Shown here piece by piece: positions 56,422 through 59,275 of a stretch of 59,275 bases of DNA. The notes below the pieces were generated by a model. It was not told the origin of the DNA. It saw nothing but the letters and a program-made list of their open reading frames with translations, and searched no databases. Origin of the DNA: a virus; IMG/VR virus record IMGVR_UViG_3300017757_000006, positions 1 through 59,275 of that record; one strand, given 5' to 3'. Within the stretch, counting starts at the first letter, position 1; each line of letters starts with the position of its first letter. A program made the translations under genes and the position numbers.

Positions 56422-56811
56422 CTATGGTGCTGTTGGCCAAGTCACATCGTCTAGTGAAGTTGCACTATCTGTAATATCTCTTAGAGCTTGTCTGTAAGCA
56501 GTTTGTGCATCTGTCATAGTCAAGTCTGAACTTGCCCACCAATCAGTTTCAGCAATCAATCTATCTCGTTCTGCACGAAGTGCTTTCATTGGTTCTGCAG
56601 CAGTCAAGTCTTGCATCTTGGCATTTACCGCATCCCATGTTAAACCTTTAGGCCAGTCAGAAGAGTTGTCTGATTCGATTGCAGTTCCATCATCAGTTGA
56701 ACCTGTTACCTTACGGAACATTGCTCCAAATTCGTCTGCATTTGTTGGTTCGCCTCTAAGAACCCATTGTGTGACACCAAGAGCACTTAGTGCGTCTGAT
56801 ACTGTTGCCAT
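56422..56811 (-). CDS. fibre assembly-type protein
   Basis: 129 aa. C-terminal RAERDRLIAETDWWASSDLT and YRQALRDITDSATSLDDVTW match the end of 53149-53496. The N-terminal half (ALSALGVTQWVLRGEPTNAD) is unrelated to it, so the shared chaperone domain has been joined to a different front. It lies between gp16 and a fibre gene. Confidence 0.6.
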   Translation of the reverse strand: MATVSDALSALGVTQWVLRGEPTNADEFGAMFRKVTGSTDDGTAIESDNSSDWPKGLTWDAVNAKMQDLTAAEPMKALRAERDRLIAETDWWASSDLTMTDAQTAYRQALRDITDSATSLDDVTWPTAP

Positions 56812-56838
56812 TATTTTTTCTCCTGTTTATTCATTTTG

Positions 56839-57378
56839 TTATCCACTAATTTCCATAAGAACTATATTACCACCCTTAGCAGAATCATAAGTTAGTATGT
56901 AACCACCAGTTAACAATTTAGTTTGGATTGTGTATGTTAAAACTCCTGTTGTACTTGGTGAATCTAGAACGCCAACATATGCTGGTGTGTCATGTTCATT
57001 GTCTGCATTTCTAACTTGCATAGTTTCACCAGAACCATCACTATTCCAAATATAAGCTGCACTACCACCATTAATTTCTCTGCGTAATCTAATACCACCC
57101 CTAATTGGACTACCAGAACCATTAATACGCATATGGTTACTAAATGCAACGTATATCTTACTGTTTGCAGAGGTTGGGGTAATGTTGAGAGTATAATTAG
57201 TACTTGCCCAACTGGTTGCGGTGTTACTGGTAGATGCAATTGTACCAGTAGTTAATACTTGAATAACATGTCCTGCTGGTGGAGTAAATCCATTAGATGC
57301 ATTTAGAGTCTTGCCAGATGCAAGTGAAACTGTGCTACCTGTCTCTGCGGTGATTGTGTTAACTGCTAAAGTACTCAT
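56839..57378 (-). CDS. short fibre protein
   Basis: 179 aa. MSTLAVNTITAETGSTVSLA, then PPAGHVIQVL, followed by a beta domain. The same plan (STL-V-N/D-I, then PGHVIQV and a beta domain ending SITLMEI/GNIVLMEI) is found at 57375-57848, so the two are duplicates that have diverged. Likely a small trimeric tail fibre; overlaps its neighbour by 4 nt. Confidence 0.7.
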   Translation of the reverse strand: MSTLAVNTITAETGSTVSLASGKTLNASNGFTPPAGHVIQVLTTGTIASTSNTATSWASTNYTLNITPTSANSKIYVAFSNHMRINGSGSPIRGGIRLRREINGGSAAYIWNSDGSGETMQVRNADNEHDTPAYVGVLDSPSTTGVLTYTIQTKLLTGGYILTYDSAKGGNIVLMEISG

Positions 57379-57848
57379 TGTGCAATCTCCATAAGTGTAA
57401 TTGAACCAGTACTACTATCATTATTTATTCTAGCTGTAGATCCACCTTTATAATAGAGTTGATATGTAGTTGAAGAAGTTGTACTAGGAGAATCTAAAAT
57501 TTGTAATGATGTATGACCGTGGACATAAGAACTTCCACTAAACATAGTACCAAATCCACTTGTAGAGTTACCTAAATTTGTTGAACCTCTGTATATTGTT
57601 GCATTAAAATTATTAGTTCCAGATGGTGTACCATATGAAAAACTAGTAGTTACAAATATTTTACTATTAGAAAACTTTGGTGTTATTGCTGCTACTAAAC
57701 CACTGTGTGCTACAAATGAACTAGCGTTAGTAGTGGTTTGTTGAGAGCTATTTGTTACACTTACTACTTGTATAACGTGGCCTGGAGCATGCACTGTACT
57801 TGCAGTTGTTGCCCCTACAATGTTGTCTACTGTTAATGTTGATGCCAT
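57375..57848 (-). CDS. short fibre protein (duplicate of neighbour)
   Basis: 157 aa. MASTLTVDNIVGATTASTVH and APGHVIQVVSV, then a Ser/Thr-rich beta domain ending GSITLMEIAQ. Same architecture as 56839-57378. The ATGA overlap couples their translation. Confidence 0.7.
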   Translation of the reverse strand: MASTLTVDNIVGATTASTVHAPGHVIQVVSVTNSSQQTTTNASSFVAHSGLVAAITPKFSNSKIFVTTSFSYGTPSGTNNFNATIYRGSTNLGNSTSGFGTMFSGSSYVHGHTSLQILDSPSTTSSTTYQLYYKGGSTARINNDSSTGSITLMEIAQ

Positions 57849-57860
57849 CTCTTATATCTC

Positions 57861-58202
57861 CTATACGATTGACAAGTTGCCACTAACAGTAAGTGTGACA
57901 CCATCTGCAACCGCCAGAGGGCCTGCTGCAAGTGCATTGTCTGTTGATGCAATTGTTACATTTGTGTTTAATGTTGGTTCGTGTACTCTGAAGATATGTC
58001 CCTTACCACTAGTAGAATTTCCACCAGAAGTTTCTCCTTGGAAAAATCCACCACCCAAATTTGCTTGTGCAGAAGTAGCAATCTTCGCCAGTGTTACCGC
58101 ACCATTTGTAAGTTCAGCAGTTGTTACTGAGTTGTTTGCTAAGTCCTCGGCAGCGATGACATCCACTCCGATACTTCTTGATAATATTTTTCTAATTGCC
58201 AT
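57861..58202 (-). CDS. short fibre protein
   Basis: 113 aa. DVIAAEDLANNSVTTAELTN and VTLAKIATSA form a repeat-type fibre shaft motif; the C-terminal GPLAVADGVTLTVSGNLSIV resembles the end of 55610-55999. Small trimeric fibre component, possibly a hinge or connector. Confidence 0.65.
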   Translation of the reverse strand: MAIRKILSRSIGVDVIAAEDLANNSVTTAELTNGAVTLAKIATSAQANLGGGFFQGETSGGNSTSGKGHIFRVHEPTLNTNVTIASTDNALAAGPLAVADGVTLTVSGNLSIV

Positions 58203-58208
58203 TTTTTT

Positions 58209-58739
58209 CTATCCTATTAAATGTCCGCCAAAGTTACAATTTGGGCCGTAAAACTCACCGTTTTGTGCGCCGGTCGATTGGGCATGAAGAGTAATTTCAT
58301 CATTTGCAGCCAATTGAATGGTCATTGAGTCAGTTGCTGCTTCATCCCTTGCACCAATATTGTAGTAGTAAGCCATAATCATACCAGAGTGACCAGTAAT
58401 TGCGCTGTTGTTTTTCTGAAACCGTGATTGCCAATACGTTGAGTCAGCACCACCAGATTGAACTCGCCCATATAATCTGTAGTAGAAGTGATAAACACCT
58501 GCTACTGGAGCAACGAATTTAGAATTTGTACTATCGTAATGACCACCTACGTTCAAAGTTGGCGTTGCGTTCAAAACAATTTTTGTCCAAGCACCGTTGC
58601 TAAATATAGTCCAAGCACCAGTGCCATAAGCGTTGAACGCTGGTTTTGTTGGTTGAGAAATTCTACCAGCACTATCTAATGTCATTGCTGTTGTGCCACC
58701 AGTGTGAACTATTGTATCTACTTTTAATGTACTTGCCAT
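58209..58739 (-). CDS. fibre protein with C1q/TNF-like domain
   Basis: 176 aa. N-terminal MASTLKVDTIVHTGGTTAMT as in the neighbours, then a C1q-like jelly roll: KFVAPVAGVYHFYYRLYGR (about 87-105), DSMTIQLAANDEITL. C1q-type trimeric domains are used by marine phages for receptor binding. A late promoter (AATAAATA) lies 24 nt upstream. Confidence 0.75.
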   Translation of the reverse strand: MASTLKVDTIVHTGGTTAMTLDSAGRISQPTKPAFNAYGTGAWTIFSNGAWTKIVLNATPTLNVGGHYDSTNSKFVAPVAGVYHFYYRLYGRVQSGGADSTYWQSRFQKNNSAITGHSGMIMAYYYNIGARDEAATDSMTIQLAANDEITLHAQSTGAQNGEFYGPNCNFGGHLIG

Positions 58740-58762
58740 ATCGTTTTCCTAATTCTTTGTAT

Positions 58763-58770
58763 TATTTATT
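58763..58770 (-). promoter_or_regulatory. late promoter variant (AATAAATA)
   Basis: 7 of 8 late positions, just after the gp15 coding end and upstream of the C1q-type fibre gene. Confidence 0.6.
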
Positions 58771-59275
58771 CGTCTTGACCAGTAGTTGGGTTATAATTTT
58801 TTGCATCCGTAAAGAAAGATGTTGTTTCATTGAAACCGAAATCACCGTCATCTGTATCCCAATCACTCGGCGCAACGTCAGCCGGTTTAGGTGTAGCAGA
58901 ATATCTCTGTTCTCTCTTAGGTGCTGCAACTTGTAAGTCTGTGTATTGATCGACTTGTACAGAACGAATAACACCTTGTGACGTTACTGGGCCGTACATA
59001 TAATACTTTGCAGTAAAGTTTAGTGTGTAAATGATTGCCCTACGATTTGCAAAATCTCCCTCATAGTCATCCTCATAACTGATATCATTTAACACAATAG
59101 GAACGTCCCTAATGATATCAAGTTCGGCAGACTCCTTCAAAGTAATCGTGTACTCTGGTTGGAAGTATGGAAGAATTTGTTCAACAATCTGTAGTGCATC
59201 ATCTGAGTTTTTACTCATAATGAATAGTTCAAAGTCAACATTATAAGGTACAGGCATAAATCCAGACTTGATAGA
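58766..59275 (-). CDS. 15: tail completion / sheath stabiliser gp15, 5' end missing
   Basis: 170 aa visible; the frame is open to the window edge (SIKSGFM precedes the internal ATG at 59257), so the N-terminus is cut. DALQIVEQILPYFQPEYTIT and RRAIIYTLNFTAKYYMYGPV match the C-terminal part of T4 gp15 (there IVEQILPYFQPHFNTT and GWMYPPV). Hexamers of gp15 cap the tail for head joining. Confidence 0.85.
   Translation of the reverse strand, partial: SIKSGFMPVPYNVDFELFIMSKNSDDALQIVEQILPYFQPEYTITLKESAELDIIRDVPIVLNDISYEDDYEGDFANRRAIIYTLNFTAKYYMYGPVTSQGVIRSVQVDQYTDLQVAAPKREQRYSATPKPADVAPSDWDTDDGDFGFNETTSFFTDAKNYNPTTGQDE

Noticed and set aside
1-59275. Prophage integration module or insertion sequences
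   Set aside because: No integrase, excisionase, transposase or terminal repeats were seen; gene content is that of a lytic T4-like phage.

Overview
The window is a long, almost gap-free piece of a T4-like (Tevenvirinae-type, marine "exo-T-even") myovirus genome. The T4 core genes are recognisable directly from their products: replication (gp41, gp43, gp44, gp45, gp62, primase gp61, RegA), recombination (UvsX, UvsY, UvsW, gp46, gp47), late sigma factor gp55, and the head and tail genes gp15-16-17-18-19-20-67-68-21-22-23. Nearly all genes lie on the minus strand; one protein gene (49879-50178) is on the plus strand. The accessory set (Hsp20, MazG, 2OG-Fe(II) oxygenase, class Ia RNR, Sm-like proteins) is typical of T4-like phages of marine bacteria. 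No photosynthesis genes were seen. DUF1127-type proteins hint at an alphaproteobacterial host, but that is inference.

Layout, from low to high coordinates. 1-1.25 kb: a tRNA-Arg and small ORFs, including three tandem CxxC mini-proteins. 1.25-6.1 kb: one operon (primase, NrdA, glutaredoxin-NrdB fusion, zinc ribbon, GIY-YIG nuclease) from a leaderless sigma70-type promoter to a hairpin terminator. 6.1-8.7 kb: a probable lysis or envelope cassette (membrane proteins, class 3 lipase, overlapping spanin-like pair). 8.7-19.6 kb: a cluster in which several proteins begin with a T4-internal-protein-like capsid-targeting sequence ending in (L/I)xE. They include a ligase-superfamily protein, a nucleotidyltransferase multidomain protein and a HAD nucleotidase. 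19.7-40.8 kb: replication, recombination and transcription genes plus accessory cassettes. 40.8-51.8 kb: head and tail structural genes. 51.8-58.7 kb: two islands of small tail-fibre or adhesin genes separated by the small terminase gene. 58.8 kb to the edge: gp15, partial.

Two promoter classes are visible. Early-type promoters read TTGAC(A/T), a 16-17 bp spacer, then TATAxT, as for host sigma70; three of them carry a TGTT-N5-AACA palindrome inside the spacer. Late promoters (TATAAATA and close variants) precede structural and cargo genes, in agreement with the gp55 gene at 37.7 kb. The points most worth a second look are the capsid-targeted enzyme set at 8.7-19.6 kb, with candidate gp21 cleavage sites between domains, and a four-helix-junction RNA at 40776-40866 whose 5' end would coincide with the start predicted for a late promoter.
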